Source: Fusibacillus kribbianus (lineage in GTDB: Bacteria; Bacillota; Clostridia; Lachnospirales; Lachnospiraceae). Taken from it: a stretch of DNA of 64,000 nucleotides. Below the pieces are notes generated by a model, which saw only the letters and a list, made by a program, of their open reading frames with translations, did no database searches and was not told the origin of the DNA. The stretch lies in assembly GCF_030053595.1 (NCBI RefSeq), contig NZ_JASGBQ010000009.1, forward strand, positions 19,427-83,426, read 5' to 3'. Both the position numbers and the translations under genes were made by a program. Numbering within the stretch: position 1 is the first letter of the stretch; each line of letters opens with the position of its first letter. Of this stretch, positions 1-8,407 are shown in pieces.

Positions 1-510
1 CCCGCCTATGGAGGTCACAATAAAAATACTGCCCGGCTCCCCGTCAGAAAAAATCAGATCCTGCTGCTTGATCAGCCGGCTGCTGTCACTCATGAACACG
101 CCCCCGGCTCCTTCACTGCCGCCCACAAAATCCGGAAGCTCTTTTATGACCTCTTCGGAATTTCCATCGTCAGAGCCGTCAAAAATGATCTCCGTTCCCT
201 TTCGGATCAGCAGAAACGAGGATTTTCCGCTGAGCTTCCGGTTCAGAGACTCCTGATAAGACGCATCCTGGAACCGGTCCGGATCCTCAGCTGCCATCTG
301 AGAAATATCCTGCTGAACGACCATGGTCATGGAATTAAACGCCTTAACCGCCACGCCGGAATACATATCGCCAACACCACGGATATCATAGTCGGACTTG
401 AGCGTCCGGACCTGAAAATTCCCCAGCACGGTCAGGCAAAGATACAGCATTGCCATAGGGACGAGAATAACCGTAAAGAAGGTAATCAAAATTTTTGTTT
501 TTAACTTCAC
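1..510 (-). CDS. Sensor histidine kinase, N-terminal part (cut by window edge)
   Basis: The reading frame starts at a GTG (508-510) preceded by a GGGAG ribosome site and stays open for 170 codons to the window edge. It begins with a short basic stretch and one membrane segment (about residues 5-27, KILITFFTVILVPMAMLYL), followed by an extracytoplasmic region rich in D, S and G. This is the usual N-terminus of a membrane sensor kinase (or a chemoreceptor) of Clostridia; the kinase core would lie beyond the edge, so the assignment rests on layout only. An upstream ATG at 520 opens a different frame that stops early. Confidence 0.6.
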   Translation of the reverse strand, partial: MKLKTKILITFFTVILVPMAMLYLCLTVLGNFQVRTLKSDYDIRGVGDMYSGVAVKAFNSMTMVVQQDISQMAAEDPDRFQDASYQESLNRKLSGKSSFLLIRKGTEIIFDGSDDGNSEEVIKELPDFVGGSEGAGGVFMSDSSRLIKQQDLIFSDGEPGSIFIVTSIGG

Positions 511-536
511 GTACCTTCATCTCCCTTTTGTCGTAA

Positions 537-569
537 GGCGGCTGCAGACATTTCACGCCTTCAGCCGCC
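537..569. repeat. Inverted repeat upstream of the sensor kinase
   Basis: GGCGGCT and AGCCGCC form a 7-bp stem around a 19-nt loop in the leader of the kinase gene. There is no T-run on either side, so it does not look like a terminator; it could be a leader hairpin or a protein site. Confidence 0.35.
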
Positions 570-649
570 CTCGTATCTCATCATAGCATATTCTCAGCCG
601 AAACCGCTAATAAACTACTATAAAAAATCTAAACTTTTCATAAAGCGCC

Positions 650-1567
650 CTATTCCCAGAGCTTTTCCGGGTAAAGTCCCGCTGCCTTCCGCTCCTTTAT
701 CGCCGCCATGACAAAAGGCTTATCCTCCTTGTAGGTCACGCCGAACCACCGGTCGTGGGAATGAAGCACCTGCACAGTCGCTCTTCCCTCCTCAATGAGA
801 TCGCTGACCACCGTGGGAATAAAAAATTCCCCCTTCATGGGATTTTCCCGGAGTGCCTTGTTTAAAAAGGCCGGGAACCGTTCCGAAAGCTCGGTGAGAA
901 TTCCGCGACTGAAGCCCCAGAAATTCATGGACACAAGGGTCCCCTCCGGAATCTCCACCGGCGAAGCGCCCTCCTCCTCATATACGATCCGGTCATCGCG
1001 CCGCTCGATACTGGTCCGCTCAATGATAGACGCAAGCTGCCCCTGATCATCGATGCCGCAGACGCCCCTGGCCACGGAGCCGTTCTCTGTCAGGGTATTT
1101 TCCACCTGATAGCCCACCATGGCAAAGCGGTATTTCTCATCATCCTCATTGCTCACCAGGTAATCGTACATGACCCGGAAGGCCTCTCTTCCGTAATAAT
1201 CGTCGGCATTGATGACGACAAAGGGTCCATCGATCTCGTCGATGCAGCTCAGGATGGCATGGCCGGTTCCCCAGGGCTTCACCCGGCCCGCCGGGACCTC
1301 AAAACCGGCCGGAATATTGTGAATATCCTGAAACACATAGGCCGTTTCCATCTGACCGGCGATCCTGTCCCCGATGGCCGCCTTAAAATCCCCTTCGTTC
1401 TCCTTCTTGATGATAAAAACCACCTTCTCAAAGCCCGCCTGCTTTGCGTCATATATGGAAAAATCCATGATAATATTTCCATATTTATCCACCGGATCGA
1501 TCTGCTTGAGTCCCCCGTAACGGCTTCCCATCCCCGCTGCCATAATTACAAGTACTGGTTTCTTCAT
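650..1567 (-). CDS. Sugar-phosphate nucleotidyltransferase family protein
   Basis: A 305-residue protein of the NTP_transferase (GT-A fold) family, which couples a sugar 1-phosphate to a nucleoside triphosphate and releases pyrophosphate in the cytosol. The N-terminal nucleotide-binding signature is clear (MAAGMGSRYGGLKQ, about residues 9-22) and is followed by a metal-binding-type VVINADDYYG near residue 120. The start ATG has GGGAG upstream. The substrate cannot be told from sequence; in Lachnospiraceae such genes often stand alone. It follows the DUF5711 gene by 24 bp and may share its transcript. Confidence 0.8.
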   Translation of the reverse strand: MKKPVLVIMAAGMGSRYGGLKQIDPVDKYGNIIMDFSIYDAKQAGFEKVVFIIKKENEGDFKAAIGDRIAGQMETAYVFQDIHNIPAGFEVPAGRVKPWGTGHAILSCIDEIDGPFVVINADDYYGREAFRVMYDYLVSNEDDEKYRFAMVGYQVENTLTENGSVARGVCGIDDQGQLASIIERTSIERRDDRIVYEEEGASPVEIPEGTLVSMNFWGFSRGILTELSERFPAFLNKALRENPMKGEFFIPTVVSDLIEEGRATVQVLHSHDRWFGVTYKEDKPFVMAAIKERKAAGLYPEKLWE

Positions 1568-1591
1568 CGCTTTTGTTCTCCCTTTTCTTTA

Positions 1592-2830
1592 TTATTTAAG
1601 TTCAATTCCCCGCATTGCCTGTGGACCGATCTGAATATACCTGCTGTCGGACAGGCAGATCAGCTTGTCGATGGTGCCCTCAAGGCTTCCCTGATATTTC
1701 AGGTTTCCCGCCGCGCTGTAGATCCTGCATTCCGTTTCCCGGTAAAGAAGCACATGGGAGCCGGACAGCTCCACATGGTCGTATTCTGTATCAAGCTCCT
1801 GGCTGAAGGATTCGCTTCCGTTCTTCCCGTAAAGAGTCATGGTGCGGCTGCCGCTCTCGTCCCTGACAACAGCACCGGCATAGCTGCTGGAATAAAAAAT
1901 ACTGGAAATCTCTCCGCTTATGTCGATCTGCTTCACAAGCTCGGGCTTCACCGTATTTTCCAGGGAATAGAAGCAGATCCTGTCCTCGGCAAAGGCGCAG
2001 GCATACGTGTCATCCAGGAAGCGTACCCTTGCGACCATCGAGCTTCCGTATTCCTTGAAGCCGCCCACAAGACGATCCTTTATATTCTGCCCTTCCTCAT
2101 CGAAATTGTAAAAGACCACCTGGTTCTGCATCAGTCCCTCATCCAGATAAACGTAGGAGACCATCAGCATCATACCGTCCGGTGAAATGCTCAGATCAAT
2201 AGGATAACCGTTTCCGGCCAGGGTCGTCTGCACTTCGATCTGCAGCTTCTTGCCCGCCTTGTCATAAAAGGCGATGATGTTGCTCTTCGTATCCTCCAGA
2301 ATCGCCACTGTGATTCCGGTAGACGAAATCGCCACCCGGGAAATGGGCAGTGTCGTCGTCACCACGCCCTGACAGCCGTTCTTATCACATATATAAATAG
2401 AATAACCGTTTCTGTCGGCAATAGCCGCAAAATCTCCACTCACCTCGGCAAAGGGGGATTTCATCTCAAAGGCCTGGCTCCACACTGCTTCCCCTTTTTT
2501 ATTGATGTAGGAAGCACCGTCCCTCGTATATTTGATCACATTATCCCCATAGGCTTCATATCCGGAAAAGCTGCCCCCGGAGATCTCCTTCTCCCAGGTG
2601 ACCGTCACCTCCGAATATTTGTGGTGGGCACGGTAATAACGATAGCCCAGGACACCCGCTGCCGCAAAGGCAATAACCAGCACAATGACGATAGCCCTGG
2701 CCTGTCTGTGCTTTCTTCTGTTTTCACGGTAACGGGCAAGCTCTTCTTCATCCGGTACAAAGGTCTCGCTGTCGATCATCCGCTCCCTGAGCCTCTGCTT
2801 TTTATGTTCTCTGTCTCTTCTGTTTTCCAT
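1592..2830 (-). CDS. DUF5711-type membrane-anchored protein
   Basis: The N-terminus is very basic and charged, followed by a single membrane segment (IVIVLVIAFAAAGVLGYRYY, about residues 46-65) and a large extracellular part made of short beta-strand repeats that look like a seven-bladed propeller (recurring hydrophobic-G-x-x-(Y/I) strands). This matches the DUF5711 family of Lachnospiraceae, of unknown function. I place the start at the second ATG (2830), which has AAGGA eight bases upstream; the first ATG at 2851 has a weaker site. It lies between the LysM protein and the nucleotidyltransferase in one orientation. Confidence 0.65.
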   Translation of the reverse strand: MENRRDREHKKQRLRERMIDSETFVPDEEELARYRENRRKHRQARAIVIVLVIAFAAAGVLGYRYYRAHHKYSEVTVTWEKEISGGSFSGYEAYGDNVIKYTRDGASYINKKGEAVWSQAFEMKSPFAEVSGDFAAIADRNGYSIYICDKNGCQGVVTTTLPISRVAISSTGITVAILEDTKSNIIAFYDKAGKKLQIEVQTTLAGNGYPIDLSISPDGMMLMVSYVYLDEGLMQNQVVFYNFDEEGQNIKDRLVGGFKEYGSSMVARVRFLDDTYACAFAEDRICFYSLENTVKPELVKQIDISGEISSIFYSSSYAGAVVRDESGSRTMTLYGKNGSESFSQELDTEYDHVELSGSHVLLYRETECRIYSAAGNLKYQGSLEGTIDKLICLSDSRYIQIGPQAMRGIELK

Positions 2831-2939
2831 GCTGTATTTCCTTATTTCCATAATTCGCCGTTCCAGTGGCGCTTACAAACAGTATACACCAACTCACTCA
2901 AATTGGCACTACTTATTCTTATGTTTCGCAGAGATTCCC

Positions 2940-4142
2940 TTATTCTGTTTCCGGCAGCTTTAATACCTGGCCCACATAAATAAAATCTGCATTGTCCATC
3001 CCGTTGATACTGCAGATCTCAGAAAGGAGCTCTTTGCTTCCGCTCCCGTAAAAGGCCTTGCAGATGGTGTACAGCGTGTCCCCCTTTCTGACGGTGTATT
3101 CTTTATAGGAAATGGAAGCTGCCGCCCCTTCGCTTTCCGAAGGCGCTTCCGTTTCCGGGGCCGACTCCCTTTCTTCTCCGGCGGAGGATACCGTCTCCTC
3201 CCGGGATGAAGCCTGGGAAGCTGTTTCCTTCTGCCTCGCGGTCGTAGGATATACATCACCCGCAACCTCCTGAATAACAGCCTGTCCCGTTTCACCGAAA
3301 GCTCCGCTTCCTCCCGTTCCGTTTCCTGCGCTGTCTTGTTCCACGACTGCCGCTGTCCCGTCCTCTCCGGACAGAACGGAGACCACCTCTTTCACTCCTC
3401 TCATCCCGTCATGTCTGTACCATGCGGCCATCCCAAATCCTGCACCGCATAAAAGGGCCGCCACACTGACCGTCCTTAACATTTTCGATATGGTGTTTTT
3501 CCCCGAAGACCGTTTCCCCTTTTCCTGCTTTTCCTCCATCACAGACCGGAACTGCCTCATCGCCTGATCGGAAATTCCCCGCATGGCCGGAGCGATTGCA
3601 AACTCCACTGTTCTTTCCGGTTCCCGGGAAATCATATATTCCTGCATCTGTTCATTACGCTCGTAATATATGTAATAGCCCTTAAGCCGGTGCGCTCCCT
3701 GAGCATCAAACCGATAGACCATTTCTTCGTCCCGGTTTCCGTCATACAGAAACAGCACCTGATTCTGGCTGCGGAAATTTTCGCTATGGGTCTTCTGCAG
3801 ATTATAAAGATCCACCATATTGCTGTCTCCGCTGCACAGAAACCACCCGCAGATCTCCACATCCTTAAAACATTTCTCCGCCCGCTCGTAAACCTCATTC
3901 CAGGCTGAGGCCGTCATAAAAATCCGGCCGTCCTCCACCTCATAATTCTCGGCCAGAACGGCCCCTCGGACAAACAGACAGGGGCTGTCCTGCTCCTTTG
4001 TCTGTCTGCCCAGCAGGATTCCGACGCATTCCCGGTTTTTCCTCCTCATCTTTTCGATGAAGGTCACCACATAATCCTCCAAATACAGGCTCAAGTCCCT
4101 GTCAATATCCCCAATCTGCCTGATATTTCTGGGTATTTCCAT
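2940..4142 (-). CDS. LysM-domain membrane protein with MPN/JAB-like N-terminal domain
   Basis: 400 residues. Residues 20-163 resemble an MPN/JAB fold (ECVGILLG, EICGWFLCSG, then QVLFLYD and a GYYIYYERN strand), but the HxH and Asp zinc ligands of active JAMM proteases are absent. A membrane segment covers about 221-241, followed by a Ser/Glu-rich linker and a C-terminal LysM domain (346-398, YTVRKGDTLYTICKAFYG) that should bind peptidoglycan. The chosen ATG has AGGG ten bases upstream and overlaps the end of the YyaC gene by 41 bp, so the two are probably co-translated. An envelope role linked to sporulation is inferred from position only. Confidence 0.7.
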   Translation of the reverse strand: MEIPRNIRQIGDIDRDLSLYLEDYVVTFIEKMRRKNRECVGILLGRQTKEQDSPCLFVRGAVLAENYEVEDGRIFMTASAWNEVYERAEKCFKDVEICGWFLCSGDSNMVDLYNLQKTHSENFRSQNQVLFLYDGNRDEEMVYRFDAQGAHRLKGYYIYYERNEQMQEYMISREPERTVEFAIAPAMRGISDQAMRQFRSVMEEKQEKGKRSSGKNTISKMLRTVSVAALLCGAGFGMAAWYRHDGMRGVKEVVSVLSGEDGTAAVVEQDSAGNGTGGSGAFGETGQAVIQEVAGDVYPTTARQKETASQASSREETVSSAGEERESAPETEAPSESEGAAASISYKEYTVRKGDTLYTICKAFYGSGSKELLSEICSINGMDNADFIYVGQVLKLPETE

Positions 4143-4701
4143 AGTCCACATCCCTTTCTGCGTCTGAAGCACAGCCAATTCCCGCACAAATACAGTCTGC
4201 CAGCTCCATAACCACAGAAAGACGGGTGTTCTGCAGCATCGGCTCGAAATTCCCGCCATACCCCACGATTCCCGTAATAAAGATGTCGCCCACGGACATC
4301 AGGTTCTTGCTGACTCCCAGCCCCGGCCGAATGGCTCCGCGCCCCAGTGTAATATATCCCACATGCTCATATCTGCCCACCGAAGCATCTACGGCCACAA
4401 TGATGTAATCCCGATAATACTGTTTGATGATTTCCATGGTTTCCCTGAGATTCACTGCGTGGATCGGCTGCATCAATGTCCCGAATACCCGGTATTCTTC
4501 CCCTTTTGTTTTTTGCAGCTTATACCCTACCAGAGGGCCAAGGCTATCCCCGGTAGAGCGGTCGCTCCCTATGCAAAGAAATAAAATTCTTTCTTTTTTC
4601 GTGTTTTTCTTTACTTCAGCAACTAATTTGTTTAACTGGCCTCCGAATAAATCCGGTGAAAACCATTTCCCGGCTTTATGGTAATAAATCTGTCTGTTCA
4701 T
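4102..4701 (-). CDS. yyaC: YyaC-family spore protein
   Basis: 199 residues, matching the putative sporulation protein YyaC, a relative of the germination protease/hydrogenase-maturation peptidase fold. Visible hallmarks are LFLCIGSDRSTGDSLGPLVG near residue 40, an HAVNL stretch, VAVDASVGR near residue 103 and a glycine-rich GDIFITGIVGYGG. YyaC is expressed in the forespore in Bacillus; its biochemical role is not settled. The gene overlaps the LysM-protein gene downstream and supports the view that the organism forms spores. Confidence 0.85.
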   Translation of the reverse strand: MNRQIYYHKAGKWFSPDLFGGQLNKLVAEVKKNTKKERILFLCIGSDRSTGDSLGPLVGYKLQKTKGEEYRVFGTLMQPIHAVNLRETMEIIKQYYRDYIIVAVDASVGRYEHVGYITLGRGAIRPGLGVSKNLMSVGDIFITGIVGYGGNFEPMLQNTRLSVVMELADCICAGIGCASDAERDVDYGNTQKYQADWGY

Positions 4702-4796
4702 ATGCTCACCATACTGCCCCCCGGAGGGCAGTTCCTTTTATCCGGAGTATTTCCCACTTTTTTCATTTTTAACCATGAAATCACACCGGGCCGCAA

Positions 4797-5915
4797 TTAC
4801 ATCTGCAGGCTGCCGCACCAGAAACCGAAGCCCTCCTCCCGGCTTCCTGCCGCCCGCTTAAATTCAGGGAAGCCAAACATGGATGCCATAAACTTCTCCT
4901 GCGCCTTAAAAATTCCCGGCACGCCCAGTATATACTGAAACTCCGACCGGAACCGTTCCGAATTTTCCCTCCGTCTTCTGGCCAGGATCAGATAACGATA
5001 CTGATAATATCCGTGAAGCACAAAACTGTTATTTCCATAAGACCAGTTCTCTCTGGGCAGCCTTCCGATATCCTGGATGTGGATCTGCAGGACCTCCCAG
5101 CCCGCTTCCGTCAAAACCAGTTTTCTGGGGAAGATCTTCCTCAGACAATCCCACAGCGGAAGCTCCGTGAAGCCCTCCCGGTAATAGAATTCATCCGGCA
5201 TCCTGCCCCTGACCGCCCCTTCGTCCACGGGCTCTCTCTGCTCCAAAGCTTCCTGATGCTCCAAAGGCGCTTCGTGATCGGAGGGCGCTTCGTGATCGGA
5301 GGGTTCTTCGTGATCGGAAGGCTCTTCGTGATCGGAAGGCTCTTCATAATTTAAAGGCGCTGTTTGATCTGCAGTGATTCTCTGTATTGTTTCCATCTCC
5401 TGAACCATCGCAGCCTCCTGGACAGCAATGCTTTCCGGCTCAGCCTCCGCCGCCTGTAAAACCCTTCCCTCGCTTCCGGATACACGTTCCGGCCGCTGCT
5501 CTTCACCGGCCACTCTGGCCCTGCGCAGTGCTGTGATATGTATAATAGTATCATCCCAGGTAGTCAGATACGCCTTTCGCGCAGATGCACGGCTCTGCAG
5601 ATATAAGCCCTTCACAAAGTTCAGGCCATAGCCGCTGCCCCCCAGATTGTCCTCCTGTTTTCCAAAAATTGCTTCTCCCACTCCGTTTTTCACAGGAATC
5701 TTCCCCAACGGTATCAACAGATACTCTCCGTTCTGATATCCGTAACTGTACAGGGAAAGTTCCTGTCCGCTGCATTCATAGGCTCCTTTGATACAGATGC
5801 TGATCCGGCACTGGCCGTTTCGTGCTTCGACCTTGGCAAAGCCCACATTTTTTGTCCTCATATCGCCTTCATAGGCATATATATATGAGATAAAACGTCT
5901 GTATTCTGCCAACAT
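4797..5915 (-). CDS. DUF6128-type hypothetical protein with repeat linker
   Basis: 372 residues in two conserved parts joined by a low-complexity acidic linker. The N-terminal part (1-120) is beta-rich with YGYQNGEYLLIPLGKIPV and ends at a TWDDTIIHITALR strand; the C-terminal part (about 245-372) contains GYYQYRYLILARR and FRSEFQYILGVPGIF. The layout fits the Lachnospiraceae DUF6128 family, whose function is unknown. The linker holds an imperfect hexapeptide repeat EEPSDH coded by 18-bp tandem units. The start has AAGGAG nearby. It heads the YyaC-LysM cluster. Confidence 0.65.
   Translation of the reverse strand: MLAEYRRFISYIYAYEGDMRTKNVGFAKVEARNGQCRISICIKGAYECSGQELSLYSYGYQNGEYLLIPLGKIPVKNGVGEAIFGKQEDNLGGSGYGLNFVKGLYLQSRASARKAYLTTWDDTIIHITALRRARVAGEEQRPERVSGSEGRVLQAAEAEPESIAVQEAAMVQEMETIQRITADQTAPLNYEEPSDHEEPSDHEEPSDHEAPSDHEAPLEHQEALEQREPVDEGAVRGRMPDEFYYREGFTELPLWDCLRKIFPRKLVLTEAGWEVLQIHIQDIGRLPRENWSYGNNSFVLHGYYQYRYLILARRRRENSERFRSEFQYILGVPGIFKAQEKFMASMFGFPEFKRAAGSREEGFGFWCGSLQM
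5253..5360 (-). repeat. 18-bp tandem repeat inside the DUF6128 gene
   Basis: Four well-kept 18-bp units (5271-5342), two of them identical, plus degenerate units on both sides, coding for E-E-P-S-D-H hexapeptides. The unit is a multiple of three, so changes in copy number would keep the frame. Confidence 0.85.
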
Positions 5916-5983
5916 TCACCACTCCTTCCTCTCTATTGTATGCGGGAGAAAAAGAGATTAGAACAAATTGGGAAAAATAGTTT

Positions 5984-6009
5984 AAAAAAATGCTCCCTTC
6001 CGGGAGCAC
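5984..6009 (-). terminator. Rho-independent terminator after ksgA
   Basis: GTGCTCCC/GGGAGCAT hairpin followed on the minus strand by a run of seven T, 19 bp beyond the ksgA stop codon. Confidence 0.9.
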
Positions 6010-6027
6010 TGCTGTCCTTCTTTTTAT

Positions 6028-6894
6028 TTATTTTTTTCCGCCAAGCCGGTTGGAAAGCTCGGCATACTGTGAAAGAGTCAGAGTCTCGCCGCGGACTGTC
6101 GGTGACAGGCCCATGGCGGCGATCGCTCCGGCGATCTCCTCCTTTGTAAAGGAAAGCTCCGGTGCGTTTCCGAGACCGTTTACAAGAGTCTTTCTCCTCT
6201 GGTTAAAGGACGCCCGGATCAGCCGGAACATGAGGGCTTCATCGTCCACCTGAACCGGCGGCTCGCTGTGTCGGGTCAGACGGATCACCGCTGAACCGAC
6301 CTTGGGCCGGGGCATAAAACAGTTGGGCGGCACATTGGCGACAATATAGGGGTCCGCGTAATACTGGACTGCCAGCGACAGCGCCCCGTAATCCTTGCTG
6401 CCCGGACCGGTCTGCATCCGGTCGGCCACTTCCTTCTGCACCATGATCGTGATATTATCGATGGGCACATGGCTCTCGAAAAGTCCCATGATGATGGGTG
6501 TGGTGATATAGTAGGGCAGATTGGCCACCACTTTAATGGGCCGTCCGCCATTTTCCTCCCGGGCAAGTCGCTCCACATCCACCTTCAGAATATCCTCATT
6601 GATGACTGTTACATTATCATAACCGGCCAGAGTTTCCGCCAAAATCGGGATCAGATTCCGGTCAATCTCCACGGCACACACCTTCCCCGCGGCCTCAGCC
6701 AGATACTGAGTCATGGTGCCGATGCCAGGGCCGATCTCCAGAACAAAATCCTCCTTCGTTACGCCCGCCGCCCGGATGATCTTATCCAGCACATGGGTGT
6801 CAATAAGAAAATTCTGTCCGAATTTTTTCTGGAAATTGAACTCGTACTTCTGAATGATCTCGATGGTATTCTTGGGATTCCCCAGATTTGCCAT
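6028..6894 (-). CDS. rsmA: 16S rRNA (adenine1518-N6/adenine1519-N6)-dimethyltransferase
   Basis: 288 residues of KsgA/RsmA, which dimethylates two adjacent adenines in the 3' hairpin of 16S rRNA during small-subunit assembly. The SAM-binding motif I (VLEIGPGIGTMTQYL, about 48-62) and the catalytic NLPYYITTP motif (near 122) are intact. The start at 6894 has GAGGAGAG just upstream and touches the stop of tatD, so the two are translationally linked. The metG-tatD-ksgA order is also found in Bacillus subtilis (with extra genes between), here with DUF4867 inserted. Confidence 0.95.
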   Translation of the reverse strand: MANLGNPKNTIEIIQKYEFNFQKKFGQNFLIDTHVLDKIIRAAGVTKEDFVLEIGPGIGTMTQYLAEAAGKVCAVEIDRNLIPILAETLAGYDNVTVINEDILKVDVERLAREENGGRPIKVVANLPYYITTPIIMGLFESHVPIDNITIMVQKEVADRMQTGPGSKDYGALSLAVQYYADPYIVANVPPNCFMPRPKVGSAVIRLTRHSEPPVQVDDEALMFRLIRASFNQRRKTLVNGLGNAPELSFTKEEIAGAIAAMGLSPTVRGETLTLSQYAELSNRLGGKK

Positions 6895-6895
6895 T

Positions 6896-7675
6896 TCAAC
6901 TCTCCTCTCCGGATATTCCGTAAAACCGGCAGGCATTTTCAAAGGTGGCCTGCTCCACCGTTTCCTCCGAAACTCCCTTTAGCTCCGCCACCATCCTCAC
7001 CACATGAGGAAGATTCAGAGAAGAGTTCCTCCGGCCCCGGTTGGGCACCGGTGCCAGATAAGGGCAGTCCGTCTCCAGAAGCATCCTGTCAAGAGGCATA
7101 TACTGTACCACTTCCTTGAGCTTCCGTCCGTTGGAAAAGGTAACGACACCGCCCACCCCGATATAATGGCCCATGTTCAGATATTCTCTGGCCATTTCCA
7201 CTCCGTAGGAAAAGCAGTGGATCACGGCGCTCATATCTGCCGCACCGCAGGCGCGCATAATCTCAAGGGTGTCCTGAGCCGCTTCCCGACTGTGAATGAC
7301 CACCGGCATACGCTTTTCCCTCGCCAGCATAAGCTGCCGTTCAAACCATTTTTTCTGAACCGGCCGCTCCGGCTCATCCCAATGGTAATCCAGGCCGATC
7401 TCCCCCACAGCAACGATTTTCGGCCGCCCAAGAGCTTCCACGACCTGCCGGAAATTCTCATCATTCAACTCTCCGGTGTCGCTGGGATGGACCCCGGCGG
7501 TACCGTACACAAAATCATACTGTTCTGTCAGCGCCACAGTCCTTCTGGTCGTTTCCAGACTGGAACCGATGTTTACAACTCGGCTGATGCCGTTTGCCGG
7601 AAGGGACGCAAGAAGCGTCCCCCGGTCCTCATCAAATGCCCTGTCATCATAATGGGCATGGCTGTCAAAAATCAT
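6896..7675 (-). CDS. tatD: TatD-family metal-dependent hydrolase
   Basis: A TIM-barrel hydrolase of the TatD DNase family. Metal-site motifs are present in order: FDSHAHYDD at the start, GEIGLDYHWD, VIHSREA, IHCFSYG and LETDCPYLAP. Family members act as 3'-5' exonucleases or phosphoesterases. The start is taken as the ATG at 7675, with GAGG six bases upstream; an in-frame TTG lies four codons earlier. Confidence 0.93.
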   Translation of the reverse strand: MIFDSHAHYDDRAFDEDRGTLLASLPANGISRVVNIGSSLETTRRTVALTEQYDFVYGTAGVHPSDTGELNDENFRQVVEALGRPKIVAVGEIGLDYHWDEPERPVQKKWFERQLMLAREKRMPVVIHSREAAQDTLEIMRACGAADMSAVIHCFSYGVEMAREYLNMGHYIGVGGVVTFSNGRKLKEVVQYMPLDRMLLETDCPYLAPVPNRGRRNSSLNLPHVVRMVAELKGVSEETVEQATFENACRFYGISGEES

Positions 7676-7708
7676 GATGTACCTCAAACTGCAATGCAGG
7701 TCCTGATC

Positions 7709-8323
7709 TTATACGGTGATAATATCTCCCTTTAATCCGGGCCAGAACGGTTCGCCGCTGTCGGGATGGGTGATAACCCATTTGTTCTTCATGCACAGCA
7801 GCTTGTCCTCCTCAGTCTTCTGGATATTTTCCTTCTCGCTGGGATAATTGGTTCCCTGGGGAAGAACGATCACGCACTGGAATACGCCGTCCCCTACGCT
7901 GCAGGGAGCATAGTGGAGGGTGTCGCTGTACAGCATGATTGCTGTGCCGGCCGGCACGAAAAATGCCTCTGCATTGGCCAGATCAAAGGAGGTCAGAGAA
8001 TCCATATCCTTGCGGCTTCCCAGCACCACGATCAGATCCGTTGCTGCAATATCAAGCTCTTCGCCTCTGTGATACTCCAGAGTATCGCACCTGTGGTTCT
8101 TACCGTTGCAGTATCCGATCTGAATGGGCATCTCCCCGTAAACCTGACGGGTAATGTCCTCACAGATGGGAAGTGCCTCCGCCTCTGCGATGGAAGGCTC
8201 GTATACGACACTGTCCGGTGCGGGCGTCGTTTTTGCCCATGCAAGCAGCTCGGAAAAATCCATTCCTTCAATGACTGCACCGTACTTCTGAAATGCTTTG
8301 TCTGTTACTCTTTTAATTTCCAT
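7709..8323 (-). CDS. DUF4867 cupin-like protein
   Basis: 204 residues matching the DUF4867 family. It has a cupin-like beta-barrel pattern with GTAIMLYSDTLHYAPC, which resembles metal-binding cupin motifs of sugar isomerases or ureidoglycolate-type lyases. Genes of this family often sit in sugar-use clusters in Firmicutes, but here it lies between metG and tatD without any sugar genes, so no substrate can be proposed. AAAGGAG precedes the ATG. Confidence 0.75.
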   Translation of the reverse strand: MEIKRVTDKAFQKYGAVIEGMDFSELLAWAKTTPAPDSVVYEPSIAEAEALPICEDITRQVYGEMPIQIGYCNGKNHRCDTLEYHRGEELDIAATDLIVVLGSRKDMDSLTSFDLANAEAFFVPAGTAIMLYSDTLHYAPCSVGDGVFQCVIVLPQGTNYPSEKENIQKTEEDKLLCMKNKWVITHPDSGEPFWPGLKGDIITV

Positions 8324-8344
8324 AATCCTTCTCCTTTCTATGAC

Positions 8345-8376
8345 AAGCCGGGCGCGCTCCCCCTGCTGCCCGGCTT
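8345..8376 (-). terminator. GC-rich hairpin after metG
   Basis: AAGCCGGGC and GCCCGGCTT form a 9-bp stem between metG and the DUF4867 gene. There is no T-run after it on the minus strand, so it may attenuate rather than terminate transcription. Confidence 0.4.
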
Positions 8377-8407
8377 ATTCGCTGTTTCCTTCTTCCTTCC
8401 GTCAGGG

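Noticed and set aside
1259..2185. A 308-codon plus-strand frame
   Set aside because: It is antisense to the nucleotidyltransferase and DUF5711 genes and shows no family motif.
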